Shown here one piece after another: positions 18,798 through 26,279 of a DNA stretch of 64,000 nucleotides. Source of the stretch: Butyrivibrio sp. (lineage in GTDB: Bacteria > Bacillota > Clostridia > Lachnospirales > Lachnospiraceae); contig NZ_JAFRGN010000007.1 in the NCBI RefSeq assembly GCF_017433805.1, positions 124,001 through 188,000 of the forward strand, written 5' to 3'. Under the pieces are notes generated by a model. It was not told where the DNA came from. It made no database searches and worked only from the letters and a program-made list of their open reading frames with translations. Position 1 is the first letter of the stretch, and each line of letters opens with the position of its first letter. Position numbers and translations under genes: made by a program.

Positions 18798-19955
18798 TTA
18801 TTTCTCACCCGTATAAAGCTGAAGTGTCTGCTCCACAACCTTGTCCCAGTTGTACTTGTTGCAGACATAGTCAGAAGCCTCTGCCCTATATGCCTGTACA
18901 GTATCGTAATTAGCCAGTAGACTGTGCATCTTGGCCTTGAGGTCCTGAACATCTCCCTTGTGGAAGGTGAGGGCCTTATCTCCGATAAAGTCCATACACT
19001 CTGGTATGTCTGAAACGAGGCAGCACTGTCCGTAGCTCATAGCCTCCAAAAGAGTAAGTGGCATTCCCTCGAGATCTGACGGAAGCACGTACATGTAGCA
19101 GTTACTCAGAAGCTCTGACAAAACTCTTCCCTGAACAAATCCAGTGAATACGATTCTGTCATCAGAAGCAGCCAGGTCCTTCATTCTCTCTTCAAATTCC
19201 TGAGAGTCGCTGCTGCCCCCGGCTATAATCAGCTTCTTGTTGGTGTTAAGCTCTTTGAATGCCTTGATCAGGTATTCCAGTCCCTTCTCAGGAACAAGTC
19301 TTCCAAGGAAAAGAATATATCCATCCTTATCGATTCCATATTTTTCCTTGATCATCTCAGGCTGCAGAATTACAGGCCTGTTAACACCATTAGGAATAAG
19401 TACTGTATCCCTTCCATAGGTCTCTTTAAAATACTGCTGAGCACTCTCACTAAGGACGATGATCTCATCAGCGAGCTGAACTGCACGCATCTCGCCCTTC
19501 ATGATGTAACGCTTTGCAAAATATCCCCATTTCTGGCGTTTATGGTCGAGACCATGAATGGTTGCAATACATCTTTTACCAAAGAGTTTGGGAATCCACA
19601 TGGTAGCACAAGGTCCCTCTGCGTGGAAATGAACCACATCGTATCTGCCAAAGGCCGCAAAAAGCGCGCCAAAGAAAGAGGATGTAGCTGCCGCGAAACC
19701 TTTTATGTTAATAGTAGGAACATTCTTAAGGCGAACACCTTTGTAGATATTCCCCACGTACGCGTCGTACTCTTCTCCCGCAACATGATGACCGCTTCTG
19801 TTAAGACAAGTTACCTTATGTCCCATGCTGGCCATCCTGACAGATAATTCCTCCACAACGACTTCTACGCCGCCCTCCCTGGAAGGAACTCTCTTGTGCC
19901 CCAACATTGCTATATTCAGTTTTCTATCTGTGCCAGTTGTGTTCTGTTTACTCAC
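18798..19955 (-). CDS. Glycosyltransferase family 4 (first gene of polysaccharide operon)
   Basis: About 385 residues, GT-B. The N-terminus has GHKRVPSREGGVEVVVEEL, the form seen in rhamnosyltransferase-like GT4 enzymes. The donor half starts at YILFLGRLVPEKGLEYLI and contains PSDLEGMPLTLLEAMSYG, with the two catalytic-domain Glu residues. It likely adds a sugar to the lipid-linked unit in the cytoplasm; the sugar is unknown. The longest frame begins at a TTG (19970), but GGAG sits 9 bases before the GTG at 19955, which I choose. It is the promoter-proximal gene of the polysaccharide locus. Confidence 0.86.
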   Translation of the reverse strand: MSKQNTTGTDRKLNIAMLGHKRVPSREGGVEVVVEELSVRMASMGHKVTCLNRSGHHVAGEEYDAYVGNIYKGVRLKNVPTINIKGFAAATSSFFGALFAAFGRYDVVHFHAEGPCATMWIPKLFGKRCIATIHGLDHKRQKWGYFAKRYIMKGEMRAVQLADEIIVLSESAQQYFKETYGRDTVLIPNGVNRPVILQPEMIKEKYGIDKDGYILFLGRLVPEKGLEYLIKAFKELNTNKKLIIAGGSSDSQEFEERMKDLAASDDRIVFTGFVQGRVLSELLSNCYMYVLPSDLEGMPLTLLEAMSYGQCCLVSDIPECMDFIGDKALTFHKGDVQDLKAKMHSLLANYDTVQAYRAEASDYVCNKYNWDKVVEQTLQLYTGEK

Positions 19956-20016
19956 AAACTTAAGCTCCAATGCGTAATAATTATAGTAACGCTAATTTTA
20001 CATAATTCGACATATT

Positions 20017-20025
20017 ATTATACCA
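20017..20025 (-). promoter_or_regulatory. Extended -10 promoter for the polysaccharide operon
   Basis: The minus strand reads TGGTATAAT, an extended -10 with a perfect TATAAT hexamer. No clear -35 lies 16-18 bases upstream, which is common for extended -10 promoters. The transcript would start near 20,010, about 55 bases before the GTG of the first gene. The terminator of the preceding gene lies just upstream. Confidence 0.55.
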
Positions 20026-20042
20026 TGCTCGTCAACACATAG

Positions 20043-20078
20043 AAAAGACGAGTGGAAAACATCAGTAATCCACTCGTC
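20043..20078 (-). terminator. Intrinsic terminator after the DUF6465 gene
   Basis: A perfect 10-bp stem (GACGAGTGGA with TCCACTCGTC, arms 20047-20056 and 20069-20078) and a 12-base loop, followed on the minus strand by TTTTCT. It separates the DUF6465 gene from the polysaccharide operon promoter. Confidence 0.8.
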
Positions 20079-20120
20079 TCTTTAGTCGTTATTTCAATGT
20101 TTGTGTCCCCACGCCGCATA

Positions 20121-20315
20121 TCAAAGATCGAAGCTGCCTGTGACATCATTGTTAACAACGTAGTAAGCCTTGCACTCCTCTGGCTTAACATAGATATCAA
20201 GGTTTTTAACGTCCTTTTTACCGTATGCTTTCTTAGCCATGGAAACAAGCTGCTCTTCGTTTATTGCCTTGTCACCGAACTGAAGCTCGATCTTGGCGTT
20301 AACCTTTGCTGCCAT
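20121..20315 (-). CDS. DUF6465-like small protein
   Basis: A 64-residue protein with an amphipathic N-terminal strand (KVNAKIELQFGDKAI), a short helix and a C-terminal KNLDIYVKPEECKAYYVVN block. This last block matches my recollection of DUF6465 proteins, small proteins common in Lachnospiraceae with no known function. AGGAGG precedes the ATG, and it has its own promoter and terminator, so it is a monocistronic gene and probably well expressed. A longer reading in another frame over the same bases is a shadow. Confidence 0.78.
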   Translation of the reverse strand: MAAKVNAKIELQFGDKAINEEQLVSMAKKAYGKKDVKNLDIYVKPEECKAYYVVNNDVTGSFDL

Positions 20316-20352
20316 CTCATTTCCTCCTCATGTAAAAAAATGTATTGAATAC

Positions 20353-20382
20353 ATTATAACTCTTTTTCGTTAAATGTGTGAA
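20353..20382 (-). promoter_or_regulatory. Promoter of the DUF6465 gene
   Basis: On the minus strand TTCACA (20377-20382) and TATAAT (20353-20358) are separated by 18 bases. Transcription would begin about 25 to 30 bases before the ATG region. Confidence 0.6.
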
Positions 20383-20389
20383 TATTTAT

Positions 20390-20572
20390 TTATATGTTTG
20401 CCAAAATCAGACAAATTCCCGCAAGCCCCAGCATAACAATGGATAAAATTCTCATCCACTTATTAGTCTCAGGCTCCTCAACCTCTTTATCTTTCCTAAG
20501 CTGCGCATATGTGAAAAGAACTACAGCACCTATGAAAATTATTTCCGCATAAATTAAAAGAATTGTTTTCAT
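20390..20572 (-). CDS. Small two-helix membrane protein, unknown
   Basis: A 60-residue protein with one hydrophobic segment at about residues 3-23 (LLIYAEIIFIGAVVLFTYA), a charged loop (LRKDKEVEEPETNK) and a second segment at 39-58. AGAGAGGG lies 4-5 bases before the ATG, and a TATAAT hexamer lies on the minus strand at 20603-20608, so it looks like a real gene. It diverges from the histidine kinase gene and could be its partner, but nothing in the sequence proves this. I do not recognise a family. Confidence 0.6.
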   Translation of the reverse strand: MKTILLIYAEIIFIGAVVLFTYAQLRKDKEVEEPETNKWMRILSIVMLGLAGICLILANI

Positions 20573-20598
20573 ACGCCCTCTCTTAACGATTTTTCATG

Positions 20599-20608
20599 TA
20601 TAATTATA
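20599..20608. promoter_or_regulatory. Overlapping divergent -10 hexamers (TATAATTATA)
   Basis: The palindrome TATAATTATA holds TATAAT on the plus strand (20599-20604) and TATAAT on the minus strand (20603-20608). They face the kinase gene and the small membrane-protein gene respectively. Neither has a strong -35. The shared bases mean that polymerase binding for one direction would exclude the other. Confidence 0.5.
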
Positions 20609-20610
20609 TC

Positions 20611-21861
20611 ATGAAAATCGAATTCTCTCTTTTTAATCTGAAAAATCGTTATAGATATAGTCTTAAGCAATTGGTAGAATTTGAAAACACCCAAGACGTA
20701 AAGGATCAGAAAAGCAGAACTGCTCATATCCTTCTGACTGGTTTCATTATCTACTGTATTATTGCTACTTTCCTGACTTCCGACAGCTATGATCACGGTA
20801 AAGTCACCAATATCAGTGTCGCCCTTTTTCTTTTCCATATGGGACTGCTGTTGTGGAGAGCGCATCGTCACACCATGCTGAGTATCCTTGCATCCTTCGG
20901 GGTTTGTACAATACTCTTTTTCCATTTCATCATGGAGGTTGACTGGACCATCGGAATGGACGCCTACTGGCTCTTTATCCTGATCCTGCCATTTATCACC
21001 AACTACATCGCCGGAGTCGTGTATGGATCCATCAGCGCATTGAGTGGACTTCTTCTTAGCATCGTTCTGTTTGATACACCTCTTATTGGGTATCTACAGC
21101 CCTACGGTCAGAACATGGTAGACTGGTTTCCTATAATCTATGTGGTTGTTATGATCGCCGCAGCCATTATGGAATACGAGCTTACTTCCTATCAGATTGA
21201 GAAAAAGATATCCGATGAAAAGATCGCCTATTATCAGGCGGAGCGCACCAAGCGTCTTAGAGAGCAGCTCTCCATTTATGAGAGTAATGAGCTGACCATC
21301 AGAAAATATAAGCACGACATCAGGCACTTTAACAGAGTACTATCAAGCTTTATCGATGATGGCGAATACGAAAAGGCCTCCAATTACCTGCGGGAGTTTG
21401 ATTCAATGCTTGAACAGGTTACCACTGTTTCTTTCTGTGATAACAAGGTTGTGAATGAACTTTTGACTATTTATGCAGCAAGATGTCAGAAGCTTGGTTT
21501 TAAGCTCCGTGCCAAGGCAGCTGTCCCTGAGCGCTTTGCCATGGAAGAAGTCGAGCTTACCAGTCTCCTTGCCAATGCCCTTGAAAATGCTCTTGAATCT
21601 CAGGACAAGGCTCCCAAGGAAAAGAGATTTATATCCGTTGATATTAACTACGACGGCCGTAAGCTAAGACTCCAGACCAAGAACTACTGTCCTGAGAAGA
21701 TCACCTTTAACGACGAGGGAATGCCAATCAGCACCAAGATTGTTCAGAGTGGTATCGGAACTCAGCAGATCCGTGCAATTGCCCAGAAGTACAGCGGAAT
21801 TGCAAGCTTCAAGTTAGAAGGGGATGTATTTGTAGTAAAGGCCGTTATGACCTGTCTGTGA
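20611..21861 (+). CDS. Sensor histidine kinase, AgrC-like GHKL ATPase
   Basis: About 416 residues. The N-terminal half has about six membrane helices (residues 35-190). A coiled-coil-like stretch follows, then the phosphoacceptor motif RKYKHDIRHFNR and a GHKL ATPase domain with ALENALESQD (N box), SGIGTQQIRAIAQKYSG (G box) and a short C-terminus. This is the layout of AgrC-type kinases that sense extracellular peptides. No LytTR response regulator or signal-peptide gene lies nearby, so the kinase appears to be an orphan within this window. I use the ATG at 20611. Neither it nor the in-frame ATG at 20596 has a ribosome site. Confidence 0.82.
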   Translation: MKIEFSLFNLKNRYRYSLKQLVEFENTQDVKDQKSRTAHILLTGFIIYCIIATFLTSDSYDHGKVTNISVALFLFHMGLLLWRAHRHTMLSILASFGVCTILFFHFIMEVDWTIGMDAYWLFILILPFITNYIAGVVYGSISALSGLLLSIVLFDTPLIGYLQPYGQNMVDWFPIIYVVVMIAAAIMEYELTSYQIEKKISDEKIAYYQAERTKRLREQLSIYESNELTIRKYKHDIRHFNRVLSSFIDDGEYEKASNYLREFDSMLEQVTTVSFCDNKVVNELLTIYAARCQKLGFKLRAKAAVPERFAMEEVELTSLLANALENALESQDKAPKEKRFISVDINYDGRKLRLQTKNYCPEKITFNDEGMPISTKIVQSGIGTQQIRAIAQKYSGIASFKLEGDVFVVKAVMTCL

Positions 21862-21905
21862 GAAAATGCCATACAGTACCCGTTAACTCTTATGATAACT
21901 GTCAC

Positions 21906-21936
21906 ATAGAAAAGGACACGTCTTATGACGCGTCCT
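21906..21936 (-). terminator. Terminator overlapping the 3' end of the acyltransferase gene
   Basis: The arms AGGACACGTC (21913-21922) and GACGCGTCCT (21927-21936) pair over 10 positions with one mismatch or wobble, with a 4-base loop, and TTTTCTATG follows on the minus strand. The right arm lies within the last codons of the acyltransferase gene. Confidence 0.7.
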
Positions 21937-22660
21937 TATTATTTGCAAGATGCTCTGCTATCTTAGCTTTTATTCTATTCTCTACTATCTCAGCGATCTC
22001 TTTGGTCTTGAGATTCTTGTACTCGTCGTAGAAAATCGGCTCCATATAGTAAACATAAGTTGTTGTTGGTCCGAAGTGATCGTCGCTGTTGTAAACCTTG
22101 TAGGAATCAACGAGAGCTACGGGAACGATTGGCACCTTGGACCTCTGTGCCAGCTTGAAGCTTCCTGGCTTAAATGGCTCAACGATGTTGTTATTGTTCT
22201 CCTTATATCCACCTTCTGGGAAAAGAATGAATTTCCTGCCGGCCTTAAGCTCCTCAGCCATCTCCTGGAATACTGTGATGGTCTGTCTTGGATTATCCAT
22301 CTCAAGTCTCTTGCCATCCACGAGATCTAGGAATTCTCTTACGAGAATAATGTGAGACCTCTTCTCGTCCATAATAAATGACAGTGGCTTTTCATGCGTG
22401 TTGAAGATTCCGAGAACGTCATACTTGCCCTGATGGTTAGGATAGAGCATGTATCCGCCCTCTTTTGGAAGATTCTCCTGGCCATAGGCGATGGTCTTGT
22501 AGCCTGATGATCTGTTCATCTTGGTGACCATCTCGTTAGCCAGAGCATAGCGCTCTTCCTCGCTGTGTCTGTCCTTGTGACGCATCCATATTCTTGATTT
22601 CAGGACATAATATATGATCCTGAATATGTTGATGATGATTGTGCGGTAATAGTTACGCAT
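21923..22660 (-). CDS. plsC: 1-acyl-sn-glycerol-3-phosphate acyltransferase (PlsC family)
   Basis: A 245-residue protein with a hydrophobic N-terminal anchor (about 3-20) and the acyltransferase motifs in order: NHQGKYD (about 76-82, the HX4D catalytic pair), the glycerol-phosphate-binding region and FPEGG (about 150-154), then VPIVPVALVDS. It should acylate lysophosphatidic acid to phosphatidic acid at the inner membrane face during phospholipid synthesis. AGAGGT precedes the ATG. It is separated from the exonuclease gene by 27 bases and probably lies in the same transcript. The exact acyl acceptor is inferred from family membership. Confidence 0.86.
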   Translation of the reverse strand: MRNYYRTIIINIFRIIYYVLKSRIWMRHKDRHSEEERYALANEMVTKMNRSSGYKTIAYGQENLPKEGGYMLYPNHQGKYDVLGIFNTHEKPLSFIMDEKRSHIILVREFLDLVDGKRLEMDNPRQTITVFQEMAEELKAGRKFILFPEGGYKENNNNIVEPFKPGSFKLAQRSKVPIVPVALVDSYKVYNSDDHFGPTTTYVYYMEPIFYDEYKNLKTKEIAEIVENRIKAKIAEHLANNKDAS

Positions 22661-22687
22661 TAAACCTCTTTCTTGGAACTTCTGTAA

Positions 22688-23725
22688 TTATAATTTCTCA
22701 ATAAGGGATTTGAATCCATATTCCATGAAAAGATCTTTCGCCTTCTCTTTGTCTATATTGATCCTGAAATCCTCAAGGCTCTTGCCTGTATCATAATCCC
22801 TTCTGATCTGAGCCAGTTCTTTGGACAAAAATGCCATGTCTCTGTACTCAGTAAGCGCCTTCATAGGGCTTCTGGAAATGCCGAGATCTTCTTTCCAGTG
22901 AGCGCCGAGAGCCTTGACCGCCTTGGCATCCTCTCCGCATTCGTCGATGGCAGCATAGATGCCCTCAACAGTTCCATACTCAGCAAGAAGTGGAATCGCA
23001 GCGCTGCTGACACCCTTAACGCCTGGGATGTTATCACTTGTATCGCCCTGAATACCCTTAAGGTCAGGAATCTGCTCAGGCCTTACGCCATATTCAGACA
23101 GGCACAGCGGTGGTGTAACTTCAAAGGCCTTGTCTGGAATTGCTGCAAGCTTGCTGTTCCAGCCATATTCAGCGCCATATTTATTCTGAAGTTCATCAGC
23201 TGTTTCCTGCTTGGTCTGAATGAGCCAGACTCTTGTGTAGTCACTTACAAGCTGGAGATAATCGTGATCCTTGGTAATAATATAGGAAGGAATCTCTTTT
23301 TCATACTTGGTAACAACGCTTCCTACGATGTCATCAGCCTCAAACTTGCTATCGTAGAAAACCTGGAAGCCCATTTCCTGAAGGAGGTTCTCCATATTCT
23401 CGAACTGCTCCTTAAGTGGCTGAGGTGTCTCGCCTCTGTTGCCCTTATAATCAGGAAACTTCTCTCTTCTGAAGGTATCCCTTGTCATATCAAAGGCAAA
23501 CATCATATGTGTAGGCTTCTGCTCTGCTATGATCTTGAGAATGGTACGCATCATGCCATACATTGCATTTGTGTACTGTCCTTTGTCATTATGAAGAATC
23601 TGGGAATAAAGCTTCTCTTTTTTCTCAGGATCTTTTTCAAATAAAAGAGCCTTGGGAAGATTGCCATAGTAGTTGGTCACCAGCATGGAGCTTCCGTCTA
23701 TTAAAATAAATTTCTCATTTGCCAT
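22688..23725 (-). CDS. 5'-3' exonuclease (Pol I N-domain / FEN family)
   Basis: About 345 residues. Metal-binding acids appear in FILIDGSSML, MFAFDMTRDTFRREKFPDYKGNRGE (the helical-arch clamp) and FEADDIVGSVV, followed by ITKDHDYLQLV, then DLKGIQGDTSDNIPGVKGVS, the helix-hairpin-helix DNA-binding motif of this family. It therefore looks like a full active stand-alone nuclease for RNA primers or flaps. It has short insertions around LEKDPEKKEKLYSQ and QETADELQNKYG. I start at the ATG at 23725 because AGGTGA lies just upstream; the longer reading begins at a GTG that overlaps that site. Confidence 0.88.
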   Translation of the reverse strand: MANEKFILIDGSSMLVTNYYGNLPKALLFEKDPEKKEKLYSQILHNDKGQYTNAMYGMMRTILKIIAEQKPTHMMFAFDMTRDTFRREKFPDYKGNRGETPQPLKEQFENMENLLQEMGFQVFYDSKFEADDIVGSVVTKYEKEIPSYIITKDHDYLQLVSDYTRVWLIQTKQETADELQNKYGAEYGWNSKLAAIPDKAFEVTPPLCLSEYGVRPEQIPDLKGIQGDTSDNIPGVKGVSSAAIPLLAEYGTVEGIYAAIDECGEDAKAVKALGAHWKEDLGISRSPMKALTEYRDMAFLSKELAQIRRDYDTGKSLEDFRINIDKEKAKDLFMEYGFKSLIEKL

Positions 23726-23772
23726 GATATTCACCTGTTAGTGCTATTAAATTGTGGCACACGCCAATCTTA

Positions 23773-23778
23773 ATTATA
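23773..23778 (-). promoter_or_regulatory. -10 of the exonuclease-plsC promoter
   Basis: TATAAT on the minus strand with a weak GTTACA 17 bases upstream. The transcript would begin about 40 bases before the exonuclease ATG. Confidence 0.5.
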
Positions 23779-23818
23779 TCGTAAATCTCAAATTTTGTAA
23801 CTATTTTTGAAAAAGGGC

Positions 23819-23869
23819 TTGCGCAATTTGTTAGCCTATGCTAATATGATTTTGTTAGCTAATGCTAAC
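23819..23869 (+). promoter_or_regulatory. Plus-strand promoter with two dyad operators
   Basis: TTGCGC (23819-23824) and TAATAT (23842-23847) are 17 bases apart. TTAGC-CTAT-GCTAA (23831-23844) lies between them. A second perfect dyad, GTTAGC-TAAT-GCTAAC (23854-23869), covers the expected start site. The two share TTTGTTAGC and are offset by 24 bases. This is the layout of a repressed promoter. TTAGC-N4-GCTAA resembles sites of MarR-family repressors, by analogy only. No gene starts downstream on the plus strand; a terminator follows at 23,944. Confidence 0.6.
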
Positions 23870-23943
23870 GTGTTAAAAGACGTCAAGCCAAGGCGTTATT
23901 TACATATGACATACAATAGTCATAAAAATCTCCTACCTAAAAA

Positions 23944-23968
23944 CCTCAGCATCTTGCCAATGCTGAGG
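23944..23968. terminator. Bidirectional terminator
   Basis: A perfect 9-bp stem (CCTCAGCAT with ATGCTGAGG, loop of 7) with T-runs on both sides (TTTTCTTTT on plus, TTTTTAGG on minus). It ends the kinase gene on the minus strand and would also end any transcript from the plus-strand promoter at 23.82 kb. Confidence 0.85.
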
Positions 23969-23990
23969 TTTTCTTTTGCGTTGTTATCTT

Positions 23991-24626
23991 TTAGTCGAAT
24001 ACATCTTCTCCGAATCTTACTCTGGCGTGGGCCTTGATCGCTTCCACGCATTTATCGAAGCCGAGCTTACTACTGTCAAGGCAGAGATCATAGTTCATGG
24101 CATCTGTCCATTCCTGACCTGTGTGATGCTTGTAATAATCTGCGCGGAACTTATCTTCCTTGGCACAGAACTTCTCAAGCTCTTTTCCCTTAAGAGGCTG
24201 AACCTTGGCAGCCTGTTCCATGAGGAAATCATGAGGTGCATGAACGAATACGCTAAGGACATTGTCGTAGTCCTTGAGGACGAAATCAGCGCACCTTCCC
24301 ACGATTACGCAGGGCTCTGTCTCAGCAAGTCTCTTGATACACTTTGCCTGCAGGTTAAAGAGATTATCAGGTGATGTATACTCTGGACTATCCGGTCCAA
24401 TAATCTCTGACTTATACACATTTATAGGAGTTCTGAGGAACCCTTTTTTCCAGAAACGTTCATCTGCGTCAAGGAAAAGGCTCTCGCTTATTCCGCTATC
24501 TTCTGATGCAAGCTTGGTGAGCTCCTTGTCGTAATAATGAATTCCAAGCTCATCTGCGAGCTTGATTCCTACTGTTCTACCACCACTTCCATACTGACGT
24601 GCTATTGTGATTGTGATCTTCTTCAT
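23991..24626 (-). CDS. Cytidylate kinase-like family protein
   Basis: About 211 residues. The N-terminus TITIARQYGSGGRTVGIKLADELG is the P-loop of the cytidylate-kinase-like group, in which the usual GKST is replaced by GSGGR. A YYDKELTKLA acceptor region and CVIVGRCADFVLKD follow. The family is related to CMP kinases, but many members are uncharacterised; the substrate here is not proven. The ATG at 24626 has a perfect AGGAGG 5 bases upstream, so the 38-residue longer reading is rejected. It follows livF with the duplicated intergenic element between them and ends at a bidirectional terminator. Confidence 0.84.
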   Translation of the reverse strand: MKKITITIARQYGSGGRTVGIKLADELGIHYYDKELTKLASEDSGISESLFLDADERFWKKGFLRTPINVYKSEIIGPDSPEYTSPDNLFNLQAKCIKRLAETEPCVIVGRCADFVLKDYDNVLSVFVHAPHDFLMEQAAKVQPLKGKELEKFCAKEDKFRADYYKHHTGQEWTDAMNYDLCLDSSKLGFDKCVEAIKAHARVRFGEDVFD

Positions 24627-24633
24627 ATTTCCT

Positions 24634-24720
24634 CCTCGTAAATACCTCGCTAAGTGTTCACCCAAGGTTCGCACTAGATTCGAAACTACCTCATCAAGTG
24701 CTCTACTCTCCAAGATATGC
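24634..24720. repeat. Duplicated liv intergenic element, copy A
   Basis: About 87 bases spanning the livF stop and the gap to the kinase gene, similar (about 85% by eye) to copy B after livG. On the minus strand it contains two related sub-units, starting CACTTGATGAGG and CACTTAGCGAGG, 44 bases apart. The second runs into the AGGAGG ribosome site of the kinase gene. Confidence 0.8.
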
Positions 24721-25416
24721 TTTCTTGATTGATTCGTCATTTAGAAGTTCGCTGGCCGGTCCCTCTTTTACAATAGATCCTGTCTCAAGAACATAGGCTC
24801 TGTTGGCAATTGAAAGGGCCTTCTTGGCATTCTGCTCAACGAGGAGAACTGTAACTCCGTCCTTATTGACGTCCTGAATGATCTTGAAAATCTCATTAAC
24901 AAAGATTGGTGAAAGACCCATAGATGGCTCATCCATAAGGATAATGTCAGGATGTGACATAAGAGCTCTTCCCATGGCCAGCATCTGCTGCTCACCACCA
25001 CTGAGAGTTCCGGCAAGCTGAGTTTTTCTCTCTTCAAGTCTTGGGAATCTCTTGTAGATCATCTCCAGAGTCTCGTTTATCTCTGCCTTGTCTTTTCTGG
25101 TGTAGGCGCCCATCTTGAGGTTCTGCAGAACAGTCATCTCCGCAAAAACTCGTCTTCCCTCAGGAACCTGAGCCATTCCAAGACTTACGATCTTGTGATT
25201 AGGAATCTTAGTCAGATTCTCTCCTTTATAGAGAATATCGCCCTTATCAGCATCTATAAGACCGGATAATGTATGAAGTGTTGTGGTCTTGCCAGCGCCA
25301 TTAGCTCCGATAAGCGCCACTACTTCTCCCTTATCTACGTGAAAAGAAATCCCTTTGAGGGCCTGGATCACGCCGTAATATACACTTAAATCTTTTACTT
25401 CAAGTAATGCACTCAT
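24703..25416 (-). CDS. livF: Branched-chain amino acid ABC transporter ATPase LivF
   Basis: A 237-residue ABC ATPase: Walker A GANGAGKT (about 37-44), Q-loop region MAQVPEGRRVFAEMTV (the LivF wording), signature LSGGEQQMLAMGRAL, Walker B IILMDEPSMGLSP and switch His region VLLVEQNAKKALSIA, in which the common His is Asn as usual for LivF. It ends in KAYLGE. It pairs with LivG to energise uptake through LivH and LivM at the membrane. It is the fifth gene of the liv operon, with AGAGGT before the ATG. Confidence 0.95.
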   Translation of the reverse strand: MSALLEVKDLSVYYGVIQALKGISFHVDKGEVVALIGANGAGKTTTLHTLSGLIDADKGDILYKGENLTKIPNHKIVSLGMAQVPEGRRVFAEMTVLQNLKMGAYTRKDKAEINETLEMIYKRFPRLEERKTQLAGTLSGGEQQMLAMGRALMSHPDIILMDEPSMGLSPIFVNEIFKIIQDVNKDGVTVLLVEQNAKKALSIANRAYVLETGSIVKEGPASELLNDESIKKAYLGE

Positions 25417-25449
25417 TTATTACCTCTCTATTCTGGGATTCTCACTAAG

Positions 25450-25535
25450 CTCGAAATAACCTCGCTAAGTGTTCACCCATGGTTCGCACTAGCCTCGAAA
25501 AAACCTCGGCAAGTGCTCTACTCACCAAGGTATGC
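25450..25535. repeat. Duplicated liv intergenic element, copy B
   Basis: About 86 bases spanning the livG stop and the start of the livG-livF gap. The core CTCGCTAAGTGTTCACCC is identical to copy A. On the minus strand two sub-units start CACTTGCCGAGG and CACTTAGCGAGG, 44 bases apart and about 80% alike over 35 bases, each with a loose dyad (CACT...TAGTG). Confidence 0.8.
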
Positions 25536-26276
25536 CTTGATTACCTCAGGGTCACTGAGTACTGCTTTGGTCTCGCCCTGACAGAGAACTCGTCCAAAGT
25601 TAAGAACTGTAAGCTTTTCGCAGATTCCGGAAACAAGCTTCATGTCGTGCTCAATAAGGAGAATTGTCATATCAAATTCTCTTCTTACAAGTGCTATCGT
25701 ATCCATGAGCTCTTTTGTCTCGTTAGGATTCATGCCTGCTGCCGGCTCATCAAGGAGAAGTAGCTTAGGATTTGTAGCCATAGCTCTTGCTATCTCAAGC
25801 TTACGCTGCTTACCATAAGGAAGATTTGAAGCCAGGATGTCTTTTTCCTTATCAAGATCAAAGACCTTGAGGAGCTTCTCAGCTTCTGCATCCATCTCTT
25901 TTTCCACCTTGCTGTACTTACCAAGATGAAGGATGCCCTCGAGAGTGCTGTACTTAAAGCGCTCATTAAGGCCAACCTTGACGTTATCCATAACAGACAT
26001 GTTCTTGAAAAGTCTGATGTTCTGAAAGGTTCTGGCGATTCCAGCGTGGTTGATCTCAATGGTGGACTTTCTGGTTATGTCTTGTCCCTCCAGACGGATA
26101 ATGCCCTCGTTAGGCTTGTATACGCCGGTTAGGAGGTTAAAGACTGTGGTCTTACCCGCACCATTTGGTCCGATGAGGCCGTAGAGCTCACCCTTTTCAA
26201 TACTTAAATTAAAATCATCAACGGCTCTAAGTCCGCCGAAGGATATACACAAATTGTTAACTTCGAGTAATGCCAT
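25518..26276 (-). CDS. livG: Branched-chain amino acid ABC transporter ATPase LivG
   Basis: A 252-residue ABC ATPase: Walker A GPNGAGKTT (about 36-44), AGIARTFQNIRLFKNMSVMDNV (LivG-type Q-loop region), signature LPYGKQRKLEIARAM, Walker B LLLLDEPAAGMNP and switch ILLIEHDMKLV. It has the LivG-specific insert after the Q loop and ends KAYLGE. It forms the ATPase pair with LivF. It starts 3 bases after the livM stop, so the two are translationally close. Confidence 0.95.
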   Translation of the reverse strand: MALLEVNNLCISFGGLRAVDDFNLSIEKGELYGLIGPNGAGKTTVFNLLTGVYKPNEGIIRLEGQDITRKSTIEINHAGIARTFQNIRLFKNMSVMDNVKVGLNERFKYSTLEGILHLGKYSKVEKEMDAEAEKLLKVFDLDKEKDILASNLPYGKQRKLEIARAMATNPKLLLLDEPAAGMNPNETKELMDTIALVRREFDMTILLIEHDMKLVSGICEKLTVLNFGRVLCQGETKAVLSDPEVIKAYLGE

Positions 26277-26279
26277 AGT

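Noticed and set aside
20596-20610. Upstream in-frame ATG for the histidine kinase
   Set aside because: It would place the start inside the TATAAT region; the ATG at 20611 is the more likely start.
23807-24037. Plus-strand ORF downstream of the orphan promoter
   Set aside because: It starts with TTG without a ribosome site, runs through the terminator hairpin and overlaps the kinase gene; composition is unlike a protein.
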